DNA from: Gliomastix tumulicola
Lineage: Eukaryota > Ascomycota > Sordariomycetes > Hypocreales > Bionectriaceae
Direction of reading: 5' to 3'
Length of the DNA: 64,000 nt
Assembly (NCBI GenBank): GCA_001599755.1
Contig: BCHX01000002.1
Location: forward strand, 3,702,330 to 3,766,329
This document shows positions 23,301 to 34,819 of the stretch, one piece after another. Numbering within the stretch: the first letter of the stretch is position 1; each line of letters begins with the position of its first letter. A program made the translations under genes and the position numbers. The notes beneath the pieces are model-generated. The model worked only from the letters and a program-made list of their open reading frames with translations, had not been told where the DNA came from and made no database searches.

Positions 23301-26300
23301 AGAATTGCCTGCAAATCAGGCCAATCATCGAATACGCGGGCTTGCGGCGCGATAAGATGAGTCCAATATCCAAGACCGAATAATTAAGGCAAAATACGCG
23401 CCGGGAGCCACGGGGCAGCTGGAGGCTCTGCATCGCGATCCGCGCGCGTTCACATGTCATCTCCAGGCCGCCCAACCCATCCCCCAGAGGAGCCAGCGTG
23501 CAAAATACCACTTCCAAGTTCCCAGACTCCAGGAATCCGTCATATTACATGTACCACTGTAGCACTGGTTACGAGGGAGAATACCTAATAATTACTCTCG
23601 CACCGCGGTGTAACGTGCTGCAGGCTGTCAGAATATTTGGTCACATCTCACTCTCACCACATATTTGCCTTGGTTTCTGGCCAATCCAAGCCGCATCTGG
23701 TTGCTCATGGCACAACAATCCCTGCCATTTTCCAGACCGGTGAGACAGAGCGCCGAGCATTTGGCCATGAGGGGAGCACTGATTTGTCGCACATATGTCG
23801 ATTCGGGAAAATTGAGAATGGCCCGAGCCTGTCCCATGGTGTCTTTGTCATATCACATCCCAGCCCCATCGCATCATGCCATGTCGCCTGGATAGAGCAG
23901 CAGTAGTAGGCGTGCGCGTATCCCGTACGACGGTCCCTACCTGATATGCAGCTACCTGACCGGTCGCCCAACTTGGATGTATACAGACAGGTCTCTGAAC
24001 TCTGCAGCGTGTCAGCAGAGCAAATACGCAATACGATACGACAGACTGAATCTGGCATCGGTCCCACGGTCGACCCCAACAGCCCAGCCCAGCGCCAGTC
24101 CCCAGTCTTCTTCAAGTGCTCGGGCCTGGGCCAAGGCCGAGGGCATTTGTGCCACTGGTGAGCTTATGCAGGTTGGACCAGGAACGTGCTCTCCAGGGCC
24201 GACTGTACATGGTTGTTGGTTGGCGGGCTGCAGAACTCATACTGGATACAAAGAAGTCGAGGAATCATCTGCCACCCAGGAAATATGACCAGTCACATAT
24301 GAGACATTCCACCATAGCCACAGGCGCAGACACGCTTGCGACGGCACTGCTAATGAGAGCTGACCGGTCGCCCGACTCCAGCCGGGCACGGATGTCGAGA
24401 CGAAGAGATACCCGGGTTGCTGGTTTGGACTTGGACAGAAAGGAATCATCCTCGCGCGGATGCCGAAGCTGGATTCTGCTGCTCGCTTGTTCATATGAGT
24501 CTGGGGTTAGACGATCGTTCCCGCGCGCACCCTCGAAACAAGCATCCGTGCGGCCGACCCATGTGCACACATTAGCAGGGTCGTAGTACTAATACTAGCG
24601 GCTTATGGTGAATGTTAGTGTAGTCTCAGAAGTGTTGGTAGCCTCGCCCGGTTCCCAGTTGACAGTAGGTTCCTTGTCTGCTGGCCGTCTGTGTGACCTC
24701 TTGGTGCCACCATCCTTGATCCATCCGTCCCGATCATGATCATGGTCGACCTACTGGGCCAGGCTGGCGGGCCCGCTCAGGTGATAAGTGATTACAACCC
24801 TGGAATGATGACAGATGGAACAGCTCCAGACCTTCGAGAAGTTGCTCAGAGACAGACAGACAGACCCGGGCCAGACCCAACGAGCCCACGGTCGAGATAA
24901 TTTCGGACAACCTTGCCTGTTCCATCTCTGGTGCTCTGCTCGGGGCACAATCAAGCCATCGAGGCCTGAGGACCTTTCATCGGCCCCCTGGCGAATCATG
25001 GGAGATGATGTGGGTACGATTGCAAACATGTGGCAGTAGCTCCGAAGCTATCACTGAATGCAGGCAGTCGCTGTAAGCAGAGCAGAGCTGCCATTGGGCG
25101 GTGCCGGCTCGAGTCAAACAACGCGAAAAGGCGTGCAGGTACCTCTATCATGCGCTAGGCGTACCGCTAGTGGCCCCCCCGCAAAACGCCGACATTCCTA
25201 GACTCGGCCGGCTGCGACCTCAACTTTGTGCGACCGCGCAGACAGCAGAACGCTCGAACTGCTGCAGCTACCCATCTGCTGTGCTCTCGTCGGGGCCAGG
25301 AAAGGGCATCGATGACGAGCGAGGGCAGGCTGCCTTGCGTGAGCCGGTCGGACCACGCGACAATAGGAGCCTGGGACCAGCACACGGTACGTGCTAGCAT
25401 GAACCAGTGGCTAATAATACGATGCTAGCCGTGTTAGCCCGACTTCTGCCTTGACAGATCCCGACAGCAGCGGGCTAGCTTCGTATTGATCGAGTGATTC
25501 ATCCATTCATTCGTGTATTATTCATCCCGGCAGCGGGTGCTGGGATGGGACATGGCATCGTCCGAGGCCGCCTGAATGCTGCGAGGCTGTTGCGACGGGT
25601 TGCGACGGCATGCATATGCGCGTGCATCCGTATTCCGTCAGGGCCTGCCTGGGCGGCCCATTTCGTTTTCGATGCTCGCGGCAAACGCCATGAATCAGAT
25701 AATGCTGCGCAGGCGTCCAGGACCCCACCCCCTGCTAGGAAGCTCTGGTAGCTGACTTGCATTTGCAAGTGGCAGCTCGCGCAGGTCAGGTCGTGCAGCT
25801 CTCTGGTGCGACGCCGCCGCCAGTCGCATGCAAAGCGCAGAAAGCAGAAGCAGAGGAACAGGGTTTAGCAGCAAGCACCCCATGCAAGGTGTGAGTGGAG
25901 ACGCGCACCGGGCATTGCTCTTGGACTGATTCGCGAGGTTCCCCTTCAGGTCGGGGTACCGCAACGGGGCCTTGGGTTACCCGTGCTGCCCGCCAGAGGC
26001 CGTGCCGATCAGCTGTAGACACCCGCGAGGCCCAGGTAGCTGCATGTAAGATGTACCTCGCAACTCGGAGACCCACCCCACCACCATGGACTGGATCCTT
26101 GAATCTCATGGGAAAGCCCCTCCTTCCCAGTTCCCACCCCTCCAAGCCAACCAACCGATTTGACCCATGATGCTCCCTGATCGCATTCACTACCACGCCA
26201 TGCTTCTGTCGCTACATCGAGAGCCTGTCGACAACGAGTTCGAGATGGAGTCTTGAGTCCTGCGGTTTTTGCGCGCCAAGGCTGCTCGCCATCTGGTAAT

Positions 26301-26583
26301 ACTTCGATATCCTATCCTGCTTGTGCGACCTTCCAGCTCCGGCGACGACCGACTCCCAGGCTGGTGCCTCGTGCCCAAGGCGATTTGGTGTGGCGACAAA
26401 GGGACATTCGACCCTCAAATTGATTACTTCAGTCAGAGCCTCGCCTCGGCTGCGTCAGCTCGCCGCCAGCCTTCCAGTTACTGTTTCAATTACCCGGGGC
26501 CCTCGAGTTTTATATTTCCTCCCTGTCATTGAGCCTCAGTATACCTACACACAAGAGCCGCCGTTTCCAGCGCCGGCTCGAAC

Positions 26584-26590
26584 TATATAT
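26584..26590 (+). promoter_or_regulatory. TATA-box candidate for the RSC7 transcript
   Basis: TATATAT on the edge of a long pyrimidine-rich region that runs to the RSC7 start codon. If used, the leader would be about 1.5 kb and probably spliced. Confidence 0.3.
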
Positions 26591-26944
26591 CTGGTGAGTA
26601 CAGGCATTCTGCTTGCAGCCAGCGCGACTTAGACGGGGTCTGGCCTGGTCCGCTCTGTTCTCGTCACTCGTCCATCCCTCTGCGCCGCCGCGCGACACTT
26701 GAGCTCAGCTCGAGCTGTCTATCCACAGTACATGTACTTAATATCGTCTTGGTCCGTTTATCCCGTCCAAACTGAGCTGCTTTCGTTCAGCTTTAGCGCC
26801 CTTTCTTCCCACCATCTTCACTGGGCCGTTAGGTTACAGCCCACCATCCAAATCCCAAACCCCTACATCATCTCCTCCTCAGGGAAGCATCTCGTTGCGA
26901 TCGCTCACCCATCCCTCTGCGCTCTGCCTCCTGCGCATATACAG

Positions 26945-26968
26945 CACACACACACACACACACACACC
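26945..26968. repeat. (CA)n microsatellite
   Basis: About a dozen uninterrupted CA units inside the pyrimidine-rich leader region upstream of the RSC7 gene. Confidence 0.85.
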
Positions 26969-28158
26969 TCCAGCACGCGCACGCGACGCCTCGCACGTCT
27001 GGGTCCCTTCTTCTACTCCACTCGAAGCACGGCTTCCCTACACCTCCCTGCCTTAGCACCATCCCATCTGATACCCTACCATACTATAGTTGCCATTGCC
27101 ACAACAGGCCCTCCCTCTGCCGTTCCTGTCGCGCATCCCGTTACTTACCTGCCGGGTGTCTTGTACAGTCATCTGCCGCCTATACTGCAACGCAACGCAG
27201 CGCATACCGCATTCCGCCTATTACCCACGGCAGCGCACGCATGTGCCATCGCATCGCGCATTACAGCGCATCGCATCGCATCGCTTTGTACAGCATCAAC
27301 ACCCCATCAGCTTGCAGCTCCATCAGCCCGCCTATCGCGCGCCACACACTCTCAGCTTCCGTCGCACACACTTCCAGTCCCTGTCCAACTCGGGCTCTGA
27401 AGAGATAGGTGCAGCGTGCAAACAAACCCAAAAGGTAGTTCTTGACTTTTTCTTTCCTTTTATCTATCTGCCCTGGCTTCGACTTGAGTTACGCCTGCTG
27501 CGTCTACATCGACAACTACCAACTCGACATCCTCGACACCAGGACCCTGGCTGCGGTTTCTGCCCCGCGTCGCGTGCTGTTTCTCGGGTGCTGCTGGACC
27601 CCTTCAGTTCAGTCGGTCCCTACGGCTGGGCTGCTGCAGCGGTCTGTAGCCTGCCGGAGTTAACTAACTTGCTCTACCGTGCATTACCTTCTATTACCCC
27701 CAAGTTCCCTACACATCCTTTGTTCACTCCAGGCCATCTCATCATCGTCATCGTCATCGTCGTCATCTTCCCACATATCACCTCTATCGCTCCTACCGGG
27801 ACATTCCTTTCCCTACCTTCACCTCCGCCACTTCTCTTCGCATCACATCACATCACTTATAGCTCCATGTCTTGCATCCATCCCTTGCGCCTTGTCCATC
27901 CATCACTATTACCCATTGCTCCGTCTGCTGGGTCCGTCTTACAAACCCGCCCTGGTCCCGTCCATCCTTTGGGTCTGCTCTGGGTCTGACCTGGTACACA
28001 CCCTACGGTCCCTCCCCCCCGGGAAGCCAACCAAATGCACGCTTAATCCCGCCTATCTGCACTCCTCTCTGCCCCAGATCTCGTCAATCCAACGATTCTG
28101 CGACACGTTGTCGTCGCCCGCCCGACGCTGTCAAGGGCCTGGCTCGTGCCTGTCTGCC

Positions 28159-30829
28159 ATGTACGTCGCCCGTCCAAACGGCGCCGATAGTGCGACAATC
28201 AATCCCGCCGCGCTGAGCTCCCCTGGTACGTCTGCAGCCTACTTTGCACTTTTGAGACCTTTCTCATGTTTCGACTGCCCCCAGCCTAGCCCCCTCCCCC
28301 CCCCCTCCCCCCTCTTCCTTTCCCTTGGGTGGTGGTCCCTCGCATCCACCAAGACCACCATTACCACAATGATACGCGCATGCACACACACATGAGCAGG
28401 CTCGCCCAAGCACGCATCCATCCTCCACCCCTCCACCCATACCCCCCTCCCCGGCCATTAGTTCCTGCTGGGCATAGCAACACAGCACCCTTCGTCTTCA
28501 ACCTCACATCGCGACCGCGCGGATCATCGCGACTCGATGTTGATCTCGTTGATGTTAGTGCCCTGGCATTCCTGTCTTGTTTCTACTCTGCACAATGCCC
28601 GCGCCCGTCCTCCCGGACATGAATTCCTTCATACACATACATACCCTTGATCCCTTGACACTTGCTACCCGATCGGGGTAGCTTCGGCTGATGTCGCCGC
28701 CCCAGCATGCAGGTGCTGAATCACGAGCTGTCCGGTGCTAACTTTGCCTCGCCAGAACTTGCAGAATCGTCACTTCGTGGCCGTAAGCGCGTTCGCTCAC
28801 CAGGCACATACGACGCGCGACCGCTCGGCGATGACGGTATGTTGTAGGAGACAGGGCGCGTGTGTAGCTAACCCACGCGAGATGGCTCTCCGACATCCAT
28901 CTCGCGGAATACCACCAGCTCCCATGTTACCTTGAGGCCCATTCGTGTGACGCAGCGCAAACTCATGTCGAAGCCAGGGCCTGTTTTGTATTACAGTTTG
29001 CAGATCATTTGAACTAACGCGCCCCTCTTGCGAATAGGAATCGTTCCGTCCTCGAAAAAACGACGAGAATTGACAAAGTCGAACGAGCTTGGGGACGGTA
29101 GAGCTCCCCAGCCGGCGCCTGTTGCAACCATGCCTTCCAACGTCCTCCCACCGCACACGCCTCAGAGCCAGGACACGACTCTGCCGCCGCAGACCAGCCC
29201 AGCCTATGCGCCGCCGCCCGCGCCTGCTCCCGCAGCCGTAGCGCCTGCGCCGGTCGCCGCACCGCCGAAGACGACCCCGACCAAGTCGACGCTGAAGGCG
29301 CTCCCAACAGTCCGAGACCATACCACCGATCAGCTGAGCGAAACAGGCGACGAATACGTACCGCGCGAGATTGACGAGTTCGGCGAGAAGAAGGTGATGC
29401 CCAATGGCACGCTCCTCGGAAATCGCGTATACAAGTGTCGGACATTCCTAGTCCCACACCGTGGCGATAAGCTTTTTATGCTCGCGACCGAGTGTGCCAG
29501 GGTCCTCGGCTACCGTGATTCTTACCTGTTATTCAACAAGAACAGGTCCCTCTACAAAATCATCGCCAACCAGGCCGAAAAGGACGACCTTGTCCAGCAG
29601 GAGATCCTCCCATTCTCCTATCGATCGAGACAAATCGCCATCGTCACCGCACGCTCCATGTTCCGCCAATTCGGCAGCAGGGTGATTGAAGGCGGTCGGC
29701 GAGTTCGAGACGACTACTGGGAGCAAAAAGCTCGCAAGCAGGGCTTCACCGAGGCCGACGCTGCGGGAGAAAAGAGACCAGGCGCATCCAAGGCCCGCGA
29801 GGCAGCCGAGGCTCAGAACAGCGTCCTGATGTCGGGCCCGCACACCGAGATTGTGTACAACACAACTCCTGGAGCGTATCCCGGACCACCACAGCCGCCC
29901 CTGGTTCAAGGTATGATAGGAGCGCCGCTTGGAAATACCCTCAGGATGCCTGGATTAACAATTGCATCAGATATTGACACCACCCGGTCGCGCGACTACA
30001 ATGCAATTGTCCGAGGCGGTCCTCGTCAGGAGATCAGCGGCCCAGCGTATCACGACCAAACCAGACCCTCTCCGCTCAGCGAGATTCACTCCCAGGCGGG
30101 CCACGCAGCCGAGTTCAACAAGTCCGTGAACCAACAGCGCGAGATGCGCGGCGACTACCTGCAGGGCATCTGGCGGCGGCCCCACGAGCAGCCTCCATCC
30201 AACCTCAGCCAGCCTGTCAGTTCAAGTGAAGCCGTCCCTCCGGTACGAGCGGCCAACTCGCCACACACCACCGTCAGCGGCATCACGCAGCCCCCAGCTG
30301 TGGCCTCCCAAAGCCCACAGATGATGATGACCCAGCCTCCCTACTCACAGACGGTCCATGCGCAAGCCAGTCAGACCCCTATGAGAGGTATGTAAACACT
30401 CTCAAGCCCGACTTAAGCGATGGTTCAAAGAACTAATAGACAGCAGCGGGATCAACAAGCAGCACTAGCCAGGGTGTGCCAAATTACAACTACCAGCCAG
30501 GAGGCCAGGCGATGTGGCAGCAGAACCCTCAGACTCCTCAGCAGCATAGTAGCTATGGTAGTTACACGACACAGCCTGGGCCAGCCCATCCATCCCAATC
30601 TCCCGCGCCGCATCTCAGACAGCCTAGCTCAGGCCAGCTACAGCCCGGCATGCAATTTCCTGGCATGCAGTATTCTGGAGGGGGCCCGATGTATCCGGCT
30701 GAGTCGACCCCAAGGCAGTACATGCCCCAGAATCCCCCTCCAGCCCAGCCTCAGCAGGTCTCTCAAGGCTGGTCGGGCCAGCAACCTCCGCCAGCTCAGC
30801 AATGGTGGGGCACTCAACAGCCTCAGTAG
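28159..30829 (+). CDS. rsc7: Chromatin remodelling complex subunit Rsc7/Swp82 (Npl6) family
   Basis: Four exons, 28159-28225, 28756-28836, 29038-30387 and 30444-30829, giving 627 residues. Intron 1 is long (530 nt) and has a textbook GCTAAC branch site at 28737, shortly before the CCAG acceptor; the join gives SSPELAESSLRGRKRVRSPG. Introns 2 and 3 are 201 and 56 nt. The Rsc7/Swp82 domain spans about residues 145-310: DEYVPREIDEFGEKKVMPNG, then YKCRTFLVPHRGDKLFMLATE, VLGYRDSYLLFNKN and QIAIVTARSMFRQFGSRVI. The C-terminal half is Gln/Pro/Tyr-rich and disordered. Family members are subunits of the RSC and SWI/SNF nucleosome remodellers. An in-frame ATG at 28707 could give an alternative N-terminus. 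Confidence 0.92.
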
Positions 30830-31976
30830 AATGGATGGTTTTGACGCGGCATGCGAAGTCGCCCCCGACAGAAAGAAGGGGCCCTTCCTTGGTGGTCCAG
30901 TTCCAGCTCAAAGGCTTTCATATTTGTTCAACTGGCATCACTCCACAACCACTCAGCTGTTGAAAAGCGCACGCGGACTTGGCACACCCGATTCTATCCG
31001 ATATCGCTCGGTTATTTTACGTCCTTCGAGTTCGAAATATTTCTTCCTCTTCTCTCTTCATGGGTCGCAGTGGTTGGCACCCAGACGCGTCTCGTCCGGC
31101 AGAGGCAACAGATAATACGGTGTTGTGATTTGCCCAGAGAAGCTCCGGGGTGTGAGAGTAACGACGATCGGATGCTGATAGTATGGACACGACATAATAT
31201 GTCTACTACGCCGCCCAGTCACGGGAATGACGACATACTTTTTTTTAATGCTCTTCTTCTCTTCTCGACATTTTTCCATTCTCACCGCTGAGTGTTTTTG
31301 TCCTGCTAGGATTGTTGACGCTCAAGTTTACCCCCTTTGGCTTATATCGGTTTCCTTGGCTGGACATGACGGTTGTTATCATACTCAAATTGCCAATGTT
31401 TCTTTGTTTGGTTATCCTTCTGCAGTATATGTTTTGTTTTTTCCCTATTCCCCCCACCCCTCTTTTGTTTCTGGAAGGGCCGTGTAGGTTACGCCTGTTC
31501 CGACGCAAGCTTTTCATTCCTTGCTGGGTAAGGAGTTGCGAGCGAGGAATCGGGAAGTCGGATGCATACTAGGTGTTGGGTTTTCACCGGATTCCCCCCC
31601 TCTTCCCTCGCGCGTCTTCGCCGCGGGACCGGGGGGGCTGCATTTTCTATACGGGAAGATGGAGTTACTGAGGAGATTATGATATTGTCTCTTGGTCACT
31701 TCAGCCCCGAGGTTTATATGTGACTATAGCACCTAGGATGTCGAGGAGCGAGGTCTCTTTTTTGAATGATTCTATTTTACTTTTGCTGATTTCGAGGTTA
31801 CAATGTGAACCATGAGAATGTGTGTGTTTGTTTGATGTGTGAGATGGGCGGAACTGGTGGAAGAGACGGGTAGTCATGACAGGTATCAGACCTCTTAGTT
31901 GCTTAGGTAGTATACAAGGGAGATAGACCGTAGCATCTCGTTGAAGTAGATAGAATAGGCGCTTTTGGCATAAAAA
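30830..31976. other. Convergent 3' region between RSC7 and DPB4
   Basis: A T-rich, low-complexity region that presumably holds both 3' ends. No coding feature is seen. Confidence 0.55.
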
Positions 31977-33219
31977 TCAGTCGCTCTCATCCCCATCCAA
32001 CGCCTCATCATGCTCATCCGCCCTGGTCCTCCCCTCGAGCGCATCCTGCGCCTCGTCACCGCTGTGCTCCCTCGTCACATCGTCATCCTGCGCCGCGTCG
32101 TCGTCCTCATCTTCGTCGTCGTCCTCCTCATCCTGATCCTGGTCGTCGTCATCGTCGTCGTTCACCTGCTCGTCGTCCTCCGTCTCCGCGTCATCGTGCT
32201 TGTCTGCGGCGGCGGCGGCGGCACCAGCCCCTGCACCTGCAGCCGCACCGTCGAGACGGGCCTTCTTCGAGCTCCGCGGCGCCGAGCCGTCTGCATCGGG
32301 GCCGCCAACGGATGCAGTCGTCGTGTCGGCGGCGTCGGTCATGTCCGCGTCCTGGGTCGACGTGTCCGCCTTGGCGGCCTTGACCTTGTTACGGTACGAC
32401 GTGCGCTTCTCCGTCTGGACGGAGGTGAATTCTGCCACGCGTGCGTCAGCTCAGCAGCTCACATTGTAGCAAGAGAACGACCGGGGGGGTGATCATACTC
32501 TTGAACTCGGCCTCGAGGGACTCCTTTAGAAAGCCAAACTCGGTGTCCTCGAGGGCCTTGAAGACGTCGGCGGGGAGGATGGTCTTCTTGCCCGCGTTGA
32601 CGGTGTGCTCATTTGCTCTAGATACAGTCAGTCAGGAAACCAAAATGCCATCGTAGTAGGACGGTGGGAGGAGGGGAGAGGAGGATGAACGTACGCTGCC
32701 GCGAGGTGGCTGATGAAGACGGTAGTGCTCTTGCTCAGCGCCAGCACGGCATTGGCCTGGATCTGCGTGTTGGCCGGCAGCACACCCTTTGCGAGTCTCG
32801 TGATGATGGACTTTGGTAAGCTCAGGTCCTGAAAAAAAAATCCTTCGTTAGCCCCCCGGCCTGGCTGGCCCATCCGTCTCAACTCTCATCAACAACACAC
32901 CATAGGAGGGGGGACTAAAGGGTCTCTCTCTCTCGCTCACCTCTATCGTGACGGCATCCCTGTGACCGTCCTTCCCTCCCTCCTTCTTGTCCGAAGGCGA
33001 CCCCGGCGCAGAGGCCTTCTGCCCGCCCTCGGGCGCGACCGACCCCTTCTTCCCGGACTCGGAACCCGCCTGCTGGGTCGGTGATGCAGAAGTGCCCGCC
33101 GCGTCGTTGCCGTTGTTGTTCTCCGGTGAGGCGGCGGTGGCGTCGTGCCCGTCCTCCTTGAGGGCGAAGCGCGCGGCTGAGGCGTCGCTCTTGCGCTGGT
33201 CTGCCTTCTTCGGTGGCAT
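31977..33219 (-). CDS. dpb4: DNA polymerase epsilon subunit Dpb4/POLE3 (histone-fold protein)
   Basis: Four exons on the - strand: 33219-32941, 32828-32695, 32617-32499 and 32431-31977, with introns of 112, 77 and 67 nt, giving 328 residues. The N-terminus (1-93) is Ala/Ser/Gly-rich and disordered. A CBF/NF-Y-type histone fold follows (about 94-180): DLSLPKSIITRLAKGVLP, then QANAVLALSKSTTVFISHLA and KTILPADVFKALEDTEF, the pattern of Dpb4/POLE3. The tail is Ala-rich and then very acidic (long Asp/Glu runs). The protein pairs with Dpb3/POLE4 in DNA polymerase epsilon and in the ISW2/CHRAC remodeller. The N-terminal extension and acidic tail make it longer than yeast Dpb4. It is convergent with RSC7. 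Confidence 0.92.
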
Positions 33220-34121
33220 GGCTTCTAGCCTAGGCCTTCCCTCTGTACTTTTCCCGCGGCTCCGAATTGGGTTTTGGTGGTGTGATTGGCCTCAATTGAG
33301 ACGTCCTCCCGCTCTCCCCAGGGTGCAGCTGCTGAAGGATATACCAAGATTTCAACACCAAACCACACAACTTGGTGATGTCCAAGCCCAAGTGGTGGAG
33401 AAGTCGAAATAGCCCCAATCTTAGACAATACTAATCGCAGTGATGTTTGGCCTCAATTAGAGGGCAGTGCGTAAGATGGGTTGAGATGAAACGTCGCAAA
33501 GTGAGGCTGGCAATGAGAGACGGGAGAGAGAGAGTCGGAAAATCCCCAAGTCGCGGGTTCTGTGCAGTCCAGCGATTCAGGCGCGTCTCGGGAGCCAGTG
33601 AAAGCTGCCAAGTACCTACAAAGTACCACATCCCGCGTACAAGCTAGGGCAGTGACCTATGTCCTACATCAAGGCCCACTTGTACCAGCAGCAACGCGTT
33701 AAGTGGTTCGTCATACAGCATTTCACTTAGTCATCTTCAAGCAACCACGTCCAGAGAGACTCGGATTGAGTAGAATAATTCATATTTGTTCGTTTACTTG
33801 CTCTTCTACTACACAGTAGTAGGTTCATATCTCAAATGGTAGTAATTCAGGGTTGAGCATTCCCGCTCGGCTGGGCTTTTTGCATCTGAGAANCCCTCGA
33901 CAATTCCAAGATCCAGTCCTGCCACTCCAACAGCTCATAGTGAGGGTTGCAGGGCAGTTACAGTACTGCCCGTGTCCCTCTTTATCCCAGACATGGTTCA
34001 CCATGACCACGTCCTCAATCTTCTTGGGTATCTCTTCTCCATCATCATGACTTGAATGGGACTCATAAAACAACTGTTGCTGCACGCGCAAAACGTTCCG
34101 ACAATATAGACAAAGAAGAAT

Positions 34122-34175
<54 letters not shown>

Positions 34176-34220
34176 GGGAGGGAAGGGGGAGGGGTGGGGG
34201 GGGAGACTTGGGGGAGGAGG

Positions 34221-34259
<39 letters not shown>

Positions 34260-34819
34260 GAAAAAGGGGGCTGTGAGGAGCTTCCTCAAGGAAGAGAAGT
34301 AAAGGAGTTGAGTTGAGATGCAAATTTCGTACAGGAACGGCCAAGGGTCGTTCGCAGGTGAAGGGGGTAAAACGTATTCCAACAGCCGAGTCTTACTTGC
34401 GTCTGTGCTGGTGGTTATATCGACAGGCAGTCCAGGACCTGCAATCTGCGAGCCGAACCGTTTCAACATCAGACGTTTATCGTATATCCGGCGACTTGCC
34501 GAGTCGTTCGGGACTTGTTCTTCACATCCCGTAATGACTCAAGCAAGGAAACAAAAACCAGGATGGCCCGGTCCCCGTCAGGTTGAAACATGACCCACCA
34601 GGGAACCAGGGGCAAGCATCCAAAGTTCAAGACCCAGCCTCCAGCAAAGGAGGCAGGTTCTTCTGTGCCGGAAACAGACCGCTCTTGTGTTCTGGGGTGG
34701 CACGTGTGCAACAGCCCAGATGAGACGGCATGCTTCCTGTTCGCACAGGGTAGAAGAGAAAGGAATGGGTGAAGAGTCAAGCAAACATGTGCGACCCTGA
34801 CACCGGAGCTCGGCTCTGT
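33220..34819. other. Intergenic region with an ambiguous base and poly-G block
   Basis: This contains the DPB4 promoter, one N (33893) and a block of long G runs. The long open frame that crosses the block on the - strand is mostly proline from the homopolymer and is not a gene. Confidence 0.6.
34123..34258. repeat. Poly-G / purine block
   Basis: A run of 52 G (34123-34174), a G/A-rich bridge with a few T and C, and a run of 35 G (34224-34258). Such runs are rarely read correctly. With the N at 33893 nearby, this is probably a low-quality or artificially extended stretch, though a true G-rich tract able to form quadruplexes is possible. Confidence 0.85.

Larger units (their letters stand above)
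20178..28158. other. 8-kb gene-poor region
   Basis: No protein-coding gene, RNA gene or transposon could be supported between DIS3 and the RSC7 gene. Base composition is not A/T-rich and does not look like RIP-mutated repeats. The right part (about 26600-28158) is C/T-rich and reads like a very long + strand leader, with a TATATAT at 26584-26590 and a GTGAGT donor-like site soon after. Short frames on both strands are of low complexity or lack domains. A (CA)n tract lies near 26945-26968. Confidence 0.5.

Noticed and set aside
20178..28158. Degenerate transposon or viral insertion in the gene desert
   Set aside because: No terminal repeats, reverse transcriptase, transposase or A/T-biased RIP signature seen by eye.
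28707..28755. Coding exon beginning at 28707 as the main RSC7 start
   Set aside because: The splice from 28225 to 28756 has an excellent branch site and joins phases perfectly to a natural sequence; kept only as a possible alternative start.
33825..34469. 214-codon frame on the - strand crossing the poly-G block
   Set aside because: Mostly polyproline from the homopolymer; contains an undefined residue at the N, and the frame depends on uncertain run lengths.
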